Assembly: GCF_943373825.1 (NCBI RefSeq)
Contig: NZ_CALSBP010000001.1
Span: forward strand, 868,001 to 932,000
Reading direction: 5' to 3'
DNA: 64,000 nucleotides
DNA from: Aquimarina spinulae
Lineage (GTDB): Bacteria; Bacteroidota; Bacteroidia; Flavobacteriales; Flavobacteriaceae
Below are positions 1 to 9,672 of the stretch, piece by piece. Every line of letters starts with the position of its first letter. Positions within the stretch are counted from its first letter, which is position 1. A program made the translations under genes and the position numbers. The notes beneath the pieces are model-generated. The model was not told the origin of the DNA and searched no databases. It worked only from the letters and a program-made list of their open reading frames with translations.

Positions 1-273
1 GTCTCTAATTCTGAAAATGATTTTATAGAAGAGTTTATTGTATTTCCTAACCCCAATGGAGGCAATTTTCAAACCAAGATTGGTCTGACAGAAGAGTCTA
101 ATGTAACATTGAAGATCATAAGCCTAATGTCTGGTGCAATAGTAGATCAACGTGTCGAGGGCAGCAATATTGACTTTTTACTAGACTATTCTCTTGCCTT
201 ACCCACAGGAGTATACTTAATGTTATTAGAAACACCTAGAGGTTCAGAAACCCGTAAACTGGTGTTTGAATAG
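1..273 (+). CDS. 3' end of a T9SS type A cargo protein
   Basis: Frame 1 is open from the window edge to TAG at 271-273 and gives 90 residues. They form a typical T9SS type A C-terminal sorting domain: a FPNPNGG start near residue 15, alternating beta-strand hydrophobics, the ALPTGVYLMLLE segment and a basic end (RKLVFE). The parent is therefore a protein exported by the Sec system and then moved to the surface or released by the type IX system. Its functional domain lies outside the window. The next gene starts 30 bases downstream on the same strand, so it may be the first gene of the surface operon that follows. Confidence 0.85.
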   Translation, partial: VSNSENDFIEEFIVFPNPNGGNFQTKIGLTEESNVTLKIISLMSGAIVDQRVEGSNIDFLLDYSLALPTGVYLMLLETPRGSETRKLVFE

Positions 274-303
274 ACATTTCTATTTCTCTCTAAGTTTTGT
301 AAT

Positions 304-1653
304 ATGAAAAACATAATATATATCATATCAATACTTTCTCTTTTTGGCTGTGCCAAAGAAGAGGCGATCCCTGTTATTGTTGATTTTGACGTTGAAATTT
401 TTAATGATGATTTTTCTATTCCTGTTCAAGTTGTGTTTATTAATAAAACAGAAGGAGGAGAAGATTATGAATGGATTTTTGAAGGAGGAACTCCCTCTAG
501 ATCTGTTAATCGTAACCCCGGGGTTATACAGTATGATCAAAAAGGGATATATACAATAGAACTTACTGCAACTAATGAAGATGGGTCCAGAGATACTAGA
601 ATAGAGGAGATACAAATAGATGATCCCGTAATAGTAGATTTTGAGGCCACTAATTTGGTAGATAACTTTTCGCCTGCAGCCTATAGCTTTCAGAATAACT
701 CATCTGGAGCAGATACTTTTTTATGGATTTTTGAAGAGGGTACTCCTGCAACATCTACAGAACAAAATCCGGGAGAAGTCGTTTTTACAGAGCCGGGAGA
801 TCATATAGTTATATTACAAGTAAGTAACGGAAGAGAGACATATGAGCAACAAAAAACAATTACTGTAGCTCCATTTTTGGAGTCAGATTTTGATGTTGAT
901 TTAGCTTTTGAAGATGATGATTTTCAGATCCCGGCACGTATACAATTTAATAATAATTCGGTTAGTGCTACATCGTATGAATGGAAATTTAACGGAGCCT
1001 CAACTTCTATGTCAATAGAAGAAAATCCAGAAGTGATATTTAATCAGGAAGGAGTTCAAACGATTAGTCTAACAGTTTCTAATGGAAAAGAAACTAAGAC
1101 AATCAGTAAACAAATAGAATTTTTTAAAAACACCAATCTTAGAATATTGAATGATATCAGGTTTGGTATTAATACAGCTCATATATCAAATACAATAGGA
1201 AGTTTTTATAGTGTTGCCGACCGAAAAGTGTATACAGCAGAAGAGATTACTTCTGATATCGAGAAACGTATTGACCTTACTTTTTTTGGGCTGAGTGATA
1301 CGTTTACCCGCAATAGGTTTGTGAGCCCTGATGCATTATTAGGAACCACATTTGATGAGTTGATAAACCCTAAGAAAACCATTTTTATTAATTCTCAAGA
1401 ATTGTGTAGCTGCTCTGCTTCATTAACGGTAGCAGAGTTTGATAGTATGCCAGATGATACATTACTTGAAAGCTTACTCATACAAGAAACCTCTGGAGGG
1501 TTACAAGACTTTGATGATACATTGATACCAAGAATTGTTCTTTTTCAGACTCAAGAAGGTAAAAAAGGGGCTATTAAAGTCAAAAGCTTTATTAGGGATG
1601 GACAGAATTCTTATATACTTACGGATATCAAAATCCAAAAAGAAAATAGATAA
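304..1653 (+). CDS. Lipoprotein with three PKD domains
   Basis: 449 residues. The N-terminus is a lipoprotein signal ending in the lipobox LFGC (Cys16), so the protein is probably anchored in the outer membrane. Three PKD-type Ig folds follow at roughly residues 25-105, 108-190 and 192-275, each with the typical core (W-x-F-x-G/E-G-x-P/S, then NPG/NPE, then a T-V-S-N strand). PKD domains usually mediate protein or sugar contacts at the cell surface. The last 170 residues match no family I recognise. It lies between a T9SS cargo gene and a long fibronectin-type gene with gaps of 30 and 6-48 bases, so co-transcription is likely. The exact role is unknown. Confidence 0.8.
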   Translation: MKNIIYIISILSLFGCAKEEAIPVIVDFDVEIFNDDFSIPVQVVFINKTEGGEDYEWIFEGGTPSRSVNRNPGVIQYDQKGIYTIELTATNEDGSRDTRIEEIQIDDPVIVDFEATNLVDNFSPAAYSFQNNSSGADTFLWIFEEGTPATSTEQNPGEVVFTEPGDHIVILQVSNGRETYEQQKTITVAPFLESDFDVDLAFEDDDFQIPARIQFNNNSVSATSYEWKFNGASTSMSIEENPEVIFNQEGVQTISLTVSNGKETKTISKQIEFFKNTNLRILNDIRFGINTAHISNTIGSFYSVADRKVYTAEEITSDIEKRIDLTFFGLSDTFTRNRFVSPDALLGTTFDELINPKKTIFINSQELCSCSASLTVAEFDSMPDDTLLESLLIQETSGGLQDFDDTLIPRIVLFQTQEGKKGAIKVKSFIRDGQNSYILTDIKIQKENR

Positions 1654-1701
1654 TAAGTCATGTATTTAAAAATGAAGGATATTTTTAGAAATAATAGTAT
1701 T

Positions 1702-4527
1702 ATGCAAAAAAAATATAAATATTGCCTTTTAGCGTTTACGGTATTTTTTATATCTACAGTAAGAGCACAAGTATTTCCGGTAAATATTACCCCTCAAGTA
1801 ATACCACCTTATAGTTTACAATTATCAGAATATACAACATCTGCTTCAGAGAAATTATTGGTAAACTTATTACTTACAGATATCACAAGATCTAATTTGG
1901 AAATTCGGTTAAAGCTGTATATCGAAAACAATGCAGGAATATCGATACAAAGTACCGATGTAGTCCTTGGTACAAATCCTATTTTTTTAGATGGTGGGAT
2001 ACCTTTGCGTTTAAGCAATATTGATCTTCAGCCTTATTTTGCTCTTCAAAACTTAACAGGAATAACTCCTCAAAAGTATAGCACAAGCCTACCAGAAGGC
2101 ATGTATCGTTTTTGTTTTGAGGCCTATGAGGTTATATCTGGTAAACAAATTTCTCGTAAGAGTTGTGCGATGGCCTATTTGGTACTTAATGACCCTCCAT
2201 TTTTAAATATCCCTAATCAAGGCGAACAAGTTGTGATGAGAGATCCACAGAATATTATATTTCAGTGGACTCCCAGACATCTTAATGCCACTAATGTAGA
2301 ATATGAATTTACACTTACAGAACTTTGGGATAGCAAAATGGATCCTCAAGCTTTGTTTTTGGCAAGCCAACCTTTATATCAAACCAATACTTTTGCAACT
2401 ACTTTGCTATACGGCCCTTCTGAAACGGGATTGTTACCAAATAAAAGTTATGCATGGCGAGTGCGTGCCATGGTAAGAGATGGGATAAGTGAATCTTCTG
2501 TTTTTAAAAATGAAGGATATAGTGAAGTTTATAATTTCACGTATTCTGGAGGTTGTGCTGAGCCAACATATATACTAGCAGAAGCAAAAAATACAACTTC
2601 AGAAAAAATCTATTGGCAGGGAGTAAATCATTTAAAATACAATGTGCAGTACCGTAAAAAAGATGTCGAAAATGCAATATGGTTTGAAGGAAATGCTGTA
2701 AATCAAAACATGACCATATATAACCTCGAACCAGGTACTACATACGAGTTTAGAGTTGGTGGGCAATGTATGGAAAATGGAGCATATACCTATTCTCAAA
2801 TTTATGAATTTACAACAACAATTGCCTCTAATGATGCTATTACATATAATTGTGGTATTACTCCAGAAATAAAAATCACCAATCAAGATAGGTTGCAGGA
2901 ATTGATAAAAGAAGATGTATTTACCGCAGGAGATTTTCCGGTAGTTGTAGAAGAGATAAGACAGAGTGGAGGAACATTTTCTGGGGAGGGATATATCATT
3001 GTTCCTTATCTCTCTAATCTAAGTGTTAAAGTAAAGTTTGATAATATTGGTATTAATACAGATTATCAATTAATAGAAGGTATTGTAGAAACTATTTATG
3101 ATCAAGATAGTGGAGGTATTGTTACTATAGATGATATTTTAAATAATGATAGGGGTGATAATGATACAGCAAGTAATGATGATTCTGGTGGATATGATCC
3201 TGAAGATCCGTATTCGGTTCCAAATAATAATAATGAGCCTGCTAATGAAACAGAGCCCACTGTTGTAGTTGATAATCCGGTTACAGGCAATGATAATAAT
3301 AACCCTGTAGTTGATAATGCAACTAATACTCCTCCTCCTATAGATAATCCTACGAACATTGATGATCCTGATTTAGAGAATAATGAGGTAGTGAGTAATA
3401 ATCCAGAAAATGAAGGTTCTGCTGGCGGTGACCCTATAGTAAATGAAAATGGAGAAGAGGTTGTAAAAGGACAACTTATCATTGATCAAATGTATGTACA
3501 AGATAAAAAATCTCCTAATAGAAAAGCTCTTGCGGGAGAAACCTTATATATGATTAGTCACAAAGAAGTAGTTGCGAAGATCATAGCAAAAGAAAAAGAA
3601 GAAGTTTTTAATAACCTAAATTTAGATTGGAAAACAAAAACTTTAAAATCTTCTGGAGATATTGTAATAGAATCCAAAAAGGAATATAAGGGAAAAAATA
3701 CAATTAGTAAAATATATGATGATGTAGAGAATTGGACGGTTTCGAAAGAAGATTCATTATCACATTCGATTACGGCAGTTAATAAAAAAGATAGAGAATA
3801 TACTGTGAATGTAAAAATGATTCATGAGAATTCTAAATCTGTCGCAGTATTTCCAGATGGCTTAGATGGTGTTCTAAAAAAGCAATATGAGAAGATAAAT
3901 AAAACTCTAAAGAAACTACAGGAAAAAATAAAAGAATATACAAATATTAATATTCCTGTAGAAATATCGCCTTTAAAAATAACAGGTTCACAGAAAAATG
4001 TTGAAGATGAAGACTCCAGGTTTTACGCTATTGCTAGAGAAGGAGTAATAGAAGGCGGAATAGAAATGAACAAAGAATTAGAGTTTAGCCCTCCCGGCCC
4101 TCTACGAATATTGGATATACCAGAGATCTTGGAAACTAAGTTTTTTATTGCACCAAAGTTTGAATTGATTGCCAAAGGAATCTTAGAAGAACTAAGAGTT
4201 GTAGATCAAGAAATGCCTAAAAAATACAACTTTTCTGTTGAATTAGCTCCTAAAGGATCTCTTACAGGTGGTATTAAAACTAAGCTGTTAGTAGCAGAAG
4301 ATTTAGTAAGTTTTTCTGCTAGTGGATTTGCAGAAGCTTCTATTTCGGGTATAGCAAAATATAATGTAGACGAAAATAAATTTGAAGGCATAATACAGTT
4401 AGACCCTCTTGTAGTTAATGGAGAAGTAAAAATAAAGACAAAAGGCTTTTTAGAGTTCACAGCTCTTGATGAGAAAGTATCAGTAAATGTAATTGATGCT
4501 ATAGTTCTGTATGATTCAACAAAGTAA
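1702..4527 (+). CDS. Large exported protein with fibronectin type III region
   Basis: Up to 955 residues if translation starts at 1660. I prefer the ATG at 1702, because a good signal peptide begins there (basic MQKKYK, hydrophobic core, cleavage after VRA). The first 400 residues look like Ig/fibronectin folds: one near 195-300 with WTPRH and YAWRVRA, another near 310-400 with YNLEPGTTYEFRVGGQC. A low-complexity Asn/Asp/Pro linker (about 505-610) follows, then a lysine-rich region and a beta-rich C-terminal half without a recognised domain. There is no T9SS sorting domain. It is flanked by exported proteins and ends 2 bases before the next gene. A structural or adhesion role is inference. 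Confidence 0.75.
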   Translation: MQKKYKYCLLAFTVFFISTVRAQVFPVNITPQVIPPYSLQLSEYTTSASEKLLVNLLLTDITRSNLEIRLKLYIENNAGISIQSTDVVLGTNPIFLDGGIPLRLSNIDLQPYFALQNLTGITPQKYSTSLPEGMYRFCFEAYEVISGKQISRKSCAMAYLVLNDPPFLNIPNQGEQVVMRDPQNIIFQWTPRHLNATNVEYEFTLTELWDSKMDPQALFLASQPLYQTNTFATTLLYGPSETGLLPNKSYAWRVRAMVRDGISESSVFKNEGYSEVYNFTYSGGCAEPTYILAEAKNTTSEKIYWQGVNHLKYNVQYRKKDVENAIWFEGNAVNQNMTIYNLEPGTTYEFRVGGQCMENGAYTYSQIYEFTTTIASNDAITYNCGITPEIKITNQDRLQELIKEDVFTAGDFPVVVEEIRQSGGTFSGEGYIIVPYLSNLSVKVKFDNIGINTDYQLIEGIVETIYDQDSGGIVTIDDILNNDRGDNDTASNDDSGGYDPEDPYSVPNNNNEPANETEPTVVVDNPVTGNDNNNPVVDNATNTPPPIDNPTNIDDPDLENNEVVSNNPENEGSAGGDPIVNENGEEVVKGQLIIDQMYVQDKKSPNRKALAGETLYMISHKEVVAKIIAKEKEEVFNNLNLDWKTKTLKSSGDIVIESKKEYKGKNTISKIYDDVENWTVSKEDSLSHSITAVNKKDREYTVNVKMIHENSKSVAVFPDGLDGVLKKQYEKINKTLKKLQEKIKEYTNINIPVEISPLKITGSQKNVEDEDSRFYAIAREGVIEGGIEMNKELEFSPPGPLRILDIPEILETKFFIAPKFELIAKGILEELRVVDQEMPKKYNFSVELAPKGSLTGGIKTKLLVAEDLVSFSASGFAEASISGIAKYNVDENKFEGIIQLDPLVVNGEVKIKTKGFLEFTALDEKVSVNVIDAIVLYDSTK

Positions 4528-4529
4528 TT

Positions 4530-5234
4530 ATGAATAGAATGAGAATTAGATTTTTAGGATTATTAATGATTTTGATGTATAGTAACATATATACACAAGA
4601 TTCTCCAATAATCCTTGGAGGAGATAATTCTGAGGGTATGTTTTTTTATGAATATGCCCCACCTCTTAAGATCAAAGCAGTGTATAAAGATACTGTACAA
4701 GCAGTTAATAATTTCCCCGAACAATTAATGCAATCCATTATATCTGCAAAGTCACAAAAATGGGTAGGCTATAATACATTAGGTGGTTTAGAAAAATCAG
4801 ATAAAAAATCCCAAAAGCATTTTGAGCAAATAGCAAATATGGATATCGATAAGAATTTTTTTGTATTACATAATAAATTAGAGTTTGTAGTTGAAGGTGT
4901 ACCTACCGCCATTATTAAGTTTTACATTCATCTTGAAGATGTTATTAAACCAATATCTGCTGCCGTAGTTATGCAAAAGAAAAATAACAGGTGGTATAAA
5001 ACGTCTACTACTTATACTTCTAGATTATCTATAATGTTAATGAGGTTGAAATCTGATAAACTAAAGAATGTTTTAACAGGATCTGTCGACCATCAAAAAG
5101 AGAAGGAACTTTTAAAAGAGATTACAGAGAATAAAGGCATTAGTTTAGATAGATTGGTAAATACGTTTTATGGCTGGTATACATCAAAAAACACCGATAT
5201 GTTAAATTATTTTATAGATGAAAAGGCATGGTAA
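4530..5234 (+). CDS. Exported protein of unknown function
   Basis: 234 residues with an N-terminal signal peptide (MNRMRIRFLGLLMILMYSNIYTQ). I recognise no family. The mature part is an alpha/beta mixture with a central stretch VEGVPTAIIKFYIHLED that looks like a beta sheet. The gene starts 2 bases after the previous stop and its own stop overlaps the start of the next gene by 7 bases, so the three are almost certainly translated from one message. Its role is probably tied to the large upstream protein or the downstream barrel, but nothing in the sequence states it. Confidence 0.7.
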   Translation: MNRMRIRFLGLLMILMYSNIYTQDSPIILGGDNSEGMFFYEYAPPLKIKAVYKDTVQAVNNFPEQLMQSIISAKSQKWVGYNTLGGLEKSDKKSQKHFEQIANMDIDKNFFVLHNKLEFVVEGVPTAIIKFYIHLEDVIKPISAAVVMQKKNNRWYKTSTTYTSRLSIMLMRLKSDKLKNVLTGSVDHQKEKELLKEITENKGISLDRLVNTFYGWYTSKNTDMLNYFIDEKAW

Positions 5235-5879
5235 TTTTTCTGAGAACAAAATATAAAATAGGGTTGCTTTTATTTTTGTTAATCCATTCAATATCCTTAG
5301 AAGCTCAAATAGACTATAACAAGTTTAAAGGAGAAAAAATTAATGGGTACCTAATGACAAAGCAAAGTGATACCTATATCTATGATTATAAAATCAATGC
5401 AAGGGATAAAGATTCTATTGTTAGTACAGTTCTTTCAGGAAATTCTCCAGAAGCTATGGTAACAAAATATAATCAGTCTATTTTTTCTGACATCAAAGGA
5501 AATAAGAAAAAAAAACTATATAGCCCTAATCAGTAGATTAAAGTTTTCATATTCAGGCAATAAATATTGCTTAATAAAGTATCAAACAGTTATCGATAGT
5601 GTAATATCAAATAATAAAATTGCTACACTACTGAAAAAGAAAAACAGCTGGACTGTATTTGAAGATGATGAATTGTTTAAAACAAAAAAAGAAGTCTTGA
5701 GAAGACTTTCTATCAATGTTTTCTGGAAATTTTATATCAGAGAAGATGATCCGGATTATCCTGAAATCAATAAGCTTAAACCAAAAGTAAAGGATAATAA
5801 CGAGATATTAAATTTGACTAAGCTAGCAAAAGTAATTCAGCAAAACGAAGAGAGTTTGAGGAAGTACTTAGAACAATAA
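5228..5879 (+). pseudogene. Small exported protein broken by a frameshift in an A9 run
   Basis: The ATG at 5228 opens a frame with a signal peptide (cleavage after LEA) that stops at 5534-5536 after 102 codons. Immediately before the stop is a run of nine A at 5507-5515. In the +1 frame the sequence stays open from about 5523 to TAA at 5877-5879. Removing one A joins both parts into one protein of about 216 residues (GNKKKNYIALISRLKF...). The second half has no plausible own start; the first candidate is a TTG at 5673. So this is either a disrupted gene, a phase-variable homopolymer or a sequencing indel. Like its upstream neighbour it has an unknown exported product, and it overlaps that gene by 7 bases. 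Confidence 0.75.
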
Positions 5880-6107
5880 ATAGATAATTCTATTCAGATG
5901 ATTTTTTAATGTGCAAGTTATAGTAAACAATACATATAACCATACCATTATAGATGATTAGACTTTCTGCAATCAATCGGATAAACAATAGAATGAAAAT
6001 CAAATATAGAAATCAGAAAAAGAAAGAACCATTTTTTTGTTTTTCTCGTACATACCTCTAGAAGTATATGATTAAAACAGATGAAAAATTATTTTGATTT
6101 TTAATAC

Positions 6108-8510
6108 GTGAATACTAATAGCCCCATCAATGTAAAACATATATATAGATTACTTGTAATACTAGTATTTCCTATGCTGTCGATGAGTCAAACAATTGAT
6201 TATGATAATATAAAAAACAGTAATCCTTTTAAAATCACTGGGCGTATCTCTGCCAATGGAGTGTATTATGAATCCAATAAGAATATGAATCGAGAACAGT
6301 TTACTTATTTCTTACAAGGAGCACTTACTATAAATATGTATAGCTTTTCAATTCCTGTTTCTTATAGTTTTTCTAATCAAGGAGAGAATTTAGGATACCA
6401 GTTACCTTTTGATTTTAACCGCATAAGCTTGCATCCAAAATATAAATGGGCAACGGGGCATATAGGAAATGTAAACATGAGTTTTTCTCCTTTTACCTTA
6501 AATGGGCATCAGTTTATGGGGGGAGGAATTGATCTTACCCCACCAGGTTTATTAAAAATAAGTGCTATGGCTGGTAGATTGCTTAAAGCAGTAAATGATG
6601 ATGATGATCCAAGAACAGTCCCTTCTTATGATCGTATGGGATATGGTATCAAAACTAGTTTTGAAAAAGAAAAATACAAAATCGGAGTGATTGGTTTTTA
6701 TGCCAAAGATGATGAAAACTCTATTGATTCTGTTCCCGAAGAAAAACAAGTATTACCTCAGGAAAATCTGGTAGTAAGTATAGAAGCCGAAGTTAAGCTA
6801 GGAAATAATTTTACTATCGAGGGAGAATACGCAACCTCTGCTATCACCAAAGACCTTAGGGCAGAAGAAATAGAAAATAACGAGTCTTCTGCAATAGGAA
6901 TACTTTTTAATAATCGCACATCAACAGAATATTATAAGGCTATTAGTACCCGGTTGGGATATGTAGTAGGAAAAATAAACTTTGGATTAGGGTATGAACG
7001 CATAGACCCAGGTTATGAAACTCTGGGAGCATATTATTTTAATAATGATTTTGAGAATATAACCTTAGATATATCCAATACGTTTTTTGGAGATCGACTT
7101 GCACTAGCATTTAATATTGGTTATCAAAGAGATGATTTAAACAATTTAAAGAACAGTAATACAAATCGTACAGTAGGGGCATTAAATGCAAATCTTAACC
7201 TATCTGATAAGTTTAATATTTCGGGGTCATATTCTAATTTTAGTACGTTTACCAATATCAAACCAAACCAATTTGATGATATTAATGATGGAGATATTCT
7301 AGACGAACAGGTTGAAGAGTTAGATTATAAACAATTATCACAAACAGCCACTTTAGCAATAAATTATGTGCTTTCTGGTAAAAAATCAGCCCGTCAAAAC
7401 CTAAGCATGAACTATACACTAAATGATGTTTCTAATGAACAGGGTGGGGTAGTAAGACTAGGAGATGCTTCTACTTTTCATAATTTAAATTTAGGACATA
7501 CCATAGGTTTTTCTGAAAGAAACCTGAGTGTTACAACTTCTCTTAATGGGACCTATAATACTATCGGGAGAGAAGATGCCACTACCTGGGGGCCTAACAT
7601 GAGTGTAATCAAGAAGTATTTTAAAAAGACGCTACAAACAAGACTTTCTGCTGGATACAATACCACTAACAATAGTACTTCGAAAACCAATATAATAAAT
7701 CTTAGAGGAGGAATAACGTATGTACTTAAGGAGAAACATAATTTTAATCTTAATCTCGTACAATTATTTAGAAATGGTAGTAGTAATGGTAACCTAAGCG
7801 AGTTTACAGCGACTTTTGGATACAACTATACCTTTGGGTTTAAAAAACCTAAAATTAATTTTAATAAAAAGCCAAAAGTACAAAATGATACTATTAGGAT
7901 ACAATATAGAAAGTATCGCTATGAAGGTTTACCTAAAGATATTACACCAAAACTACTAAGACTTCCAGAAAAAGAAGGCTTTGCAAACCTTATTGAAGAT
8001 AAAAAAGGAAAACTTGTAGTATTAGGAAAGCAGCTTTTGGAAACACAAAATAAGGATAAAAGAGTATACAAAGAGATAGGAGTAAATTATCTTAAAGCAA
8101 TGAATCTATATTTTGATTTTATAGAGTTTTACAATGAAAAAATCTATGAATCTTATTTAAAACTGATTCGTGAGGCTCAGGATGTTGATCGTGAAATACG
8201 GGATGAATATACCATCTTAACTGGTAAAATAAACAGTGCAGAAGAAAAAGATCCAGAAGATTTAAAACGACAAAATATACTAGAGAAACGATATGAATCT
8301 CATACCAAACTATTACGATCATTATTACAATGGAATTTAAAACCTGAAGATATAGAAAATACAGAAGGAGATATTATGATACTCAAAAAACGTAACGCAG
8401 TAAACGTATTCTCTATGTATCTAAATAAAGAATCAGAAGAACAAATAGTTAATTTCATTGAAATTAGACTAGCAGATTTGTTTCATGAATTACTCGAAGA
8501 ATACGAATAA
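6108..8510 (+). CDS. Outer-membrane beta-barrel protein with helical C-terminal domain
   Basis: 800 residues starting with GTG at 6108; no ATG lies in frame before the signal peptide. The signal ends near SMS-QTIDYDN. Residues 40-570 are long alternating amphipathic strands with aromatic ends and short turns (LNLSDKFNISGSYSNFS, YNYTFGF), as expected of an outer-membrane barrel. Residues 575-800 are charged and mostly helical, probably periplasmic. I cannot name the family. It is the last gene of the surface cluster, 228 bases after the broken small gene. A role as a secretion or anchoring partner for the exported proteins upstream is inference from context. Confidence 0.75.
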   Translation: MNTNSPINVKHIYRLLVILVFPMLSMSQTIDYDNIKNSNPFKITGRISANGVYYESNKNMNREQFTYFLQGALTINMYSFSIPVSYSFSNQGENLGYQLPFDFNRISLHPKYKWATGHIGNVNMSFSPFTLNGHQFMGGGIDLTPPGLLKISAMAGRLLKAVNDDDDPRTVPSYDRMGYGIKTSFEKEKYKIGVIGFYAKDDENSIDSVPEEKQVLPQENLVVSIEAEVKLGNNFTIEGEYATSAITKDLRAEEIENNESSAIGILFNNRTSTEYYKAISTRLGYVVGKINFGLGYERIDPGYETLGAYYFNNDFENITLDISNTFFGDRLALAFNIGYQRDDLNNLKNSNTNRTVGALNANLNLSDKFNISGSYSNFSTFTNIKPNQFDDINDGDILDEQVEELDYKQLSQTATLAINYVLSGKKSARQNLSMNYTLNDVSNEQGGVVRLGDASTFHNLNLGHTIGFSERNLSVTTSLNGTYNTIGREDATTWGPNMSVIKKYFKKTLQTRLSAGYNTTNNSTSKTNIINLRGGITYVLKEKHNFNLNLVQLFRNGSSNGNLSEFTATFGYNYTFGFKKPKINFNKKPKVQNDTIRIQYRKYRYEGLPKDITPKLLRLPEKEGFANLIEDKKGKLVVLGKQLLETQNKDKRVYKEIGVNYLKAMNLYFDFIEFYNEKIYESYLKLIREAQDVDREIRDEYTILTGKINSAEEKDPEDLKRQNILEKRYESHTKLLRSLLQWNLKPEDIENTEGDIMILKKRNAVNVFSMYLNKESEEQIVNFIEIRLADLFHELLEEYE

Positions 8511-8563
8511 AAAACAAAAACAACTATCATTAACAGGGGCTTTTTTATTAAAATTAAAAACTT

Positions 8564-8581
8564 CACTAAATTATTTTAGTG
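8564..8581. promoter_or_regulatory. Inverted repeat upstream of the Lrp-like gene
   Basis: CACTAAATTATTTTAGTG has 7-base arms around a 4-base centre and ends 22 bases before the ATG of the regulator. Lrp/AsnC proteins often repress their own gene through such dyads, so this is a candidate autoregulatory operator. It has no T-run and is not a terminator on the + strand. Confidence 0.45.
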
Positions 8582-8603
8582 ATTCTTAAAACCAAATTGA
8601 ATC

Positions 8604-9068
8604 ATGGTAAAAGACAAGTTAGATCAGAAAATAATTAAATTACTTAAAAGTAACTCTAGATTTTCTTACGCTCAAATAGGGCGAGAAATTGGACTTTCAT
8701 CATCTGCAGTAGGAGAGAGAATTCAAAGATTAGAAGAAACAGATGTAATTGAATTTTATACCACAGTAATAAACTACGAAAAGCTTGGGTACTCTTTATC
8801 TGCTTATATTTCTATACGTTTTAAAACTGCTGATAATTTTTTTCACTTTGTGAAGTTAATGGGGGATTTTTCTGAAATACTAGAATGTAGCAGAGTTACA
8901 GGAGATACTTCTCTTATTATGAAAGTAATTGTCTGTGATCATCATCATCTAGAAGATTTTATTGACAACATATCTCAATATGGAATACCTTCGACTTCTC
9001 TTATTCTGTCTGATATTGTAAAAGAAGGGATCGTTATAAAAAAAAATATTGGAAGGCACCACATATGA
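8604..9068 (+). CDS. Lrp/AsnC family transcriptional regulator
   Basis: 154 residues, the usual Lrp length. Residues 4-60 form the winged helix-turn-helix (LDQKIIKLLKSNSRFSYAQI, then GLSSSAVGERIQRLEE as recognition helix). Residues 66-150 form the RAM/AsnC ligand-binding sandwich with the expected TGDTSLIMKVIV strand. Such proteins respond to amino acids and act as dimers to octamers on DNA. It stands alone between a barrel gene and a small exported gene, with a dyad just upstream. Its ligand and targets cannot be read from the sequence. Confidence 0.9.
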   Translation: MVKDKLDQKIIKLLKSNSRFSYAQIGREIGLSSSAVGERIQRLEETDVIEFYTTVINYEKLGYSLSAYISIRFKTADNFFHFVKLMGDFSEILECSRVTGDTSLIMKVIVCDHHHLEDFIDNISQYGIPSTSLILSDIVKEGIVIKKNIGRHHI

Positions 9069-9285
9069 ATTGTTAAAGGTATTATGATTTGATTTTTAAG
9101 AGTTTAGGTTTTTTTATAGCTTCATACAATCAAATTAAGTTTTAAATGGAATGGCTAGTCAAATATGTATATATTGTATAGGAGTATTATCTACATTTTT
9201 ATGATTTTTACTGCGAATAAACGACCTTGAGTATAGATTATTCTTAAAGCTTGTTTTTAATATATTGGTACTATAACTTATTTAA

Positions 9286-9672
9286 ATGAAAACGTTCTAT
9301 GATAAACTAATCATTGTACTATTTTTCCTTACCGGTCAATGGGTACTTGCACAATATGAAATATCAGGAAAACTATCGAATTATGATAGTTTATGGACTA
9401 ATGAAATCTATTTATCCTATTTTGCTCCCGATGGTTATGGTTATAATATGATGTCTGAAGATCAAATTATTAATTCAGGCATTTTAGATGAGCAAGGAAA
9501 TTTTAAGATTGAGGGAAATAGTTTGCCAGATCATAACAGTATTGTTCGGTTACATTTAGGAGGTGAAAAATCGAAGTATATTTTGTCTATGCGGCCCGTA
9601 AATCATATACATATGATTCTTAATAATCAATCAAAAATATATGTTGACAAATTTATTTCAGTATATGCATAA
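9286..9672 (+). CDS. Exported protein, N-terminal part of a likely split gene
   Basis: 128 residues with a clear signal peptide (MKTFYDKLIIVLFF..., cleavage after VLA). The mature part (EISGKLSNYD..., ILDEQGNFKIEG) resembles the N-terminal beta-sandwich seen in DUF4369-type exported proteins of Bacteroidota. The stop at 9670 lies inside an open +1 frame that continues to 10141. Both frames are open together for only about 53 bases (9617-9669), so a single-base indel would give one protein of about 285 residues. It could also be a coupled pair of genes. Confidence 0.6.
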   Translation: MKTFYDKLIIVLFFLTGQWVLAQYEISGKLSNYDSLWTNEIYLSYFAPDGYGYNMMSEDQIINSGILDEQGNFKIEGNSLPDHNSIVRLHLGGEKSKYILSMRPVNHIHMILNNQSKIYVDKFISVYA

